Part shown: positions 6,621-6,660 of the stretch, piece after piece
Layout of the letters: every line of letters begins with the position of its first letter
How positions within the stretch are numbered: the first letter of the stretch is position 1
Translations under genes and position numbers: made by a program
Assembly: GCA_036384215.1 (NCBI GenBank)
Contig: DASVMX010000149.1
Coordinates: 1-6,660, forward strand
Length of the DNA stretch: 6,660 nucleotides
Source: Paraktedonobacter sp036384215
Lineage (GTDB): Bacteria > Chloroflexota > Ktedonobacteria > Ktedonobacterales > Ktedonobacteraceae
Direction of reading: 5' to 3'
The notes under the pieces: model-generated
Database searches by the model: none
The model's input: only the letters and a program-made list of their open reading frames with translations
Told to the model about the DNA's origin: nothing

Positions 6621-6660
6621 TTTTTCTTTTTGATACCAGATTGCCAGAGAGAGGAGAGAG
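6621..6660 (+). other. Start of the gap after adk, with a T-run and a purine-rich edge
   Basis: A T-rich stretch (tttttcttttt, 6621-6631) follows the adk stop directly, without a convincing stem before it. The final bases (gagagaggagagag, 6647-6660) are purine-rich and could be the ribosome-binding site of another + strand gene beginning just off-window. Nothing further can be supported. Confidence 0.25.

Overview
The window reads as an ordinary chromosomal stretch of a bacterium with medium to fairly high GC. The proteins look like those of Chloroflexota, perhaps the Ktedonobacteria. That placement rests on general resemblance of the proteins (a DoxX-type protein, a K+-independent pyrophosphatase, an Adk with a GAQASGKGT P-loop) and is tentative. 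I see no mobile element, CRISPR array, rRNA or tRNA.

Layout from left to right: (1) a heavy-metal P1B-type ATPase on the + strand, cut off at the left edge; (2) a 158-bp gap with a weak terminator-like element, a possible promoter and a good Shine-Dalgarno sequence; (3) a DoxX-family membrane protein on the + strand, whose reading frame is broken by one -1 shift near 2231-2238 and which carries a perfect 13-bp inverted repeat in its first codons; (4) a convergent - strand gene for an unrecognised 194-residue multi-pass membrane protein with a near-consensus Shine-Dalgarno; (5) a 119-bp spacer with a strong hairpin that overlaps a possible 38-codon leader ORF; (6) hppA, a complete membrane-bound proton-pumping pyrophosphatase on the - strand with the K+-independent signature; (7) a 392-bp divergent intergenic region; (8) adk, a complete long-form adenylate kinase on the + strand with a probable zinc-binding LID.

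Functionally, hppA and adk both handle by-products of ATP -> AMP + PPi reactions. HppA uses the PPi to pump protons, and Adk returns AMP to ADP. They are divergently transcribed from a shared region, so a common control is possible but not shown. The metal ATPase and the DoxX protein have no obvious link to that pair. The 194-residue membrane protein lies downstream of hppA on the same strand and may be cotranscribed with it.

Nothing in the window clearly amounts to a new system. The points most worth a second look are the two strong inverted repeats (2009-2038 and 3232-3282), the possible leader ORF at 3153-3269, the DoxX frameshift, and the unassigned membrane protein.
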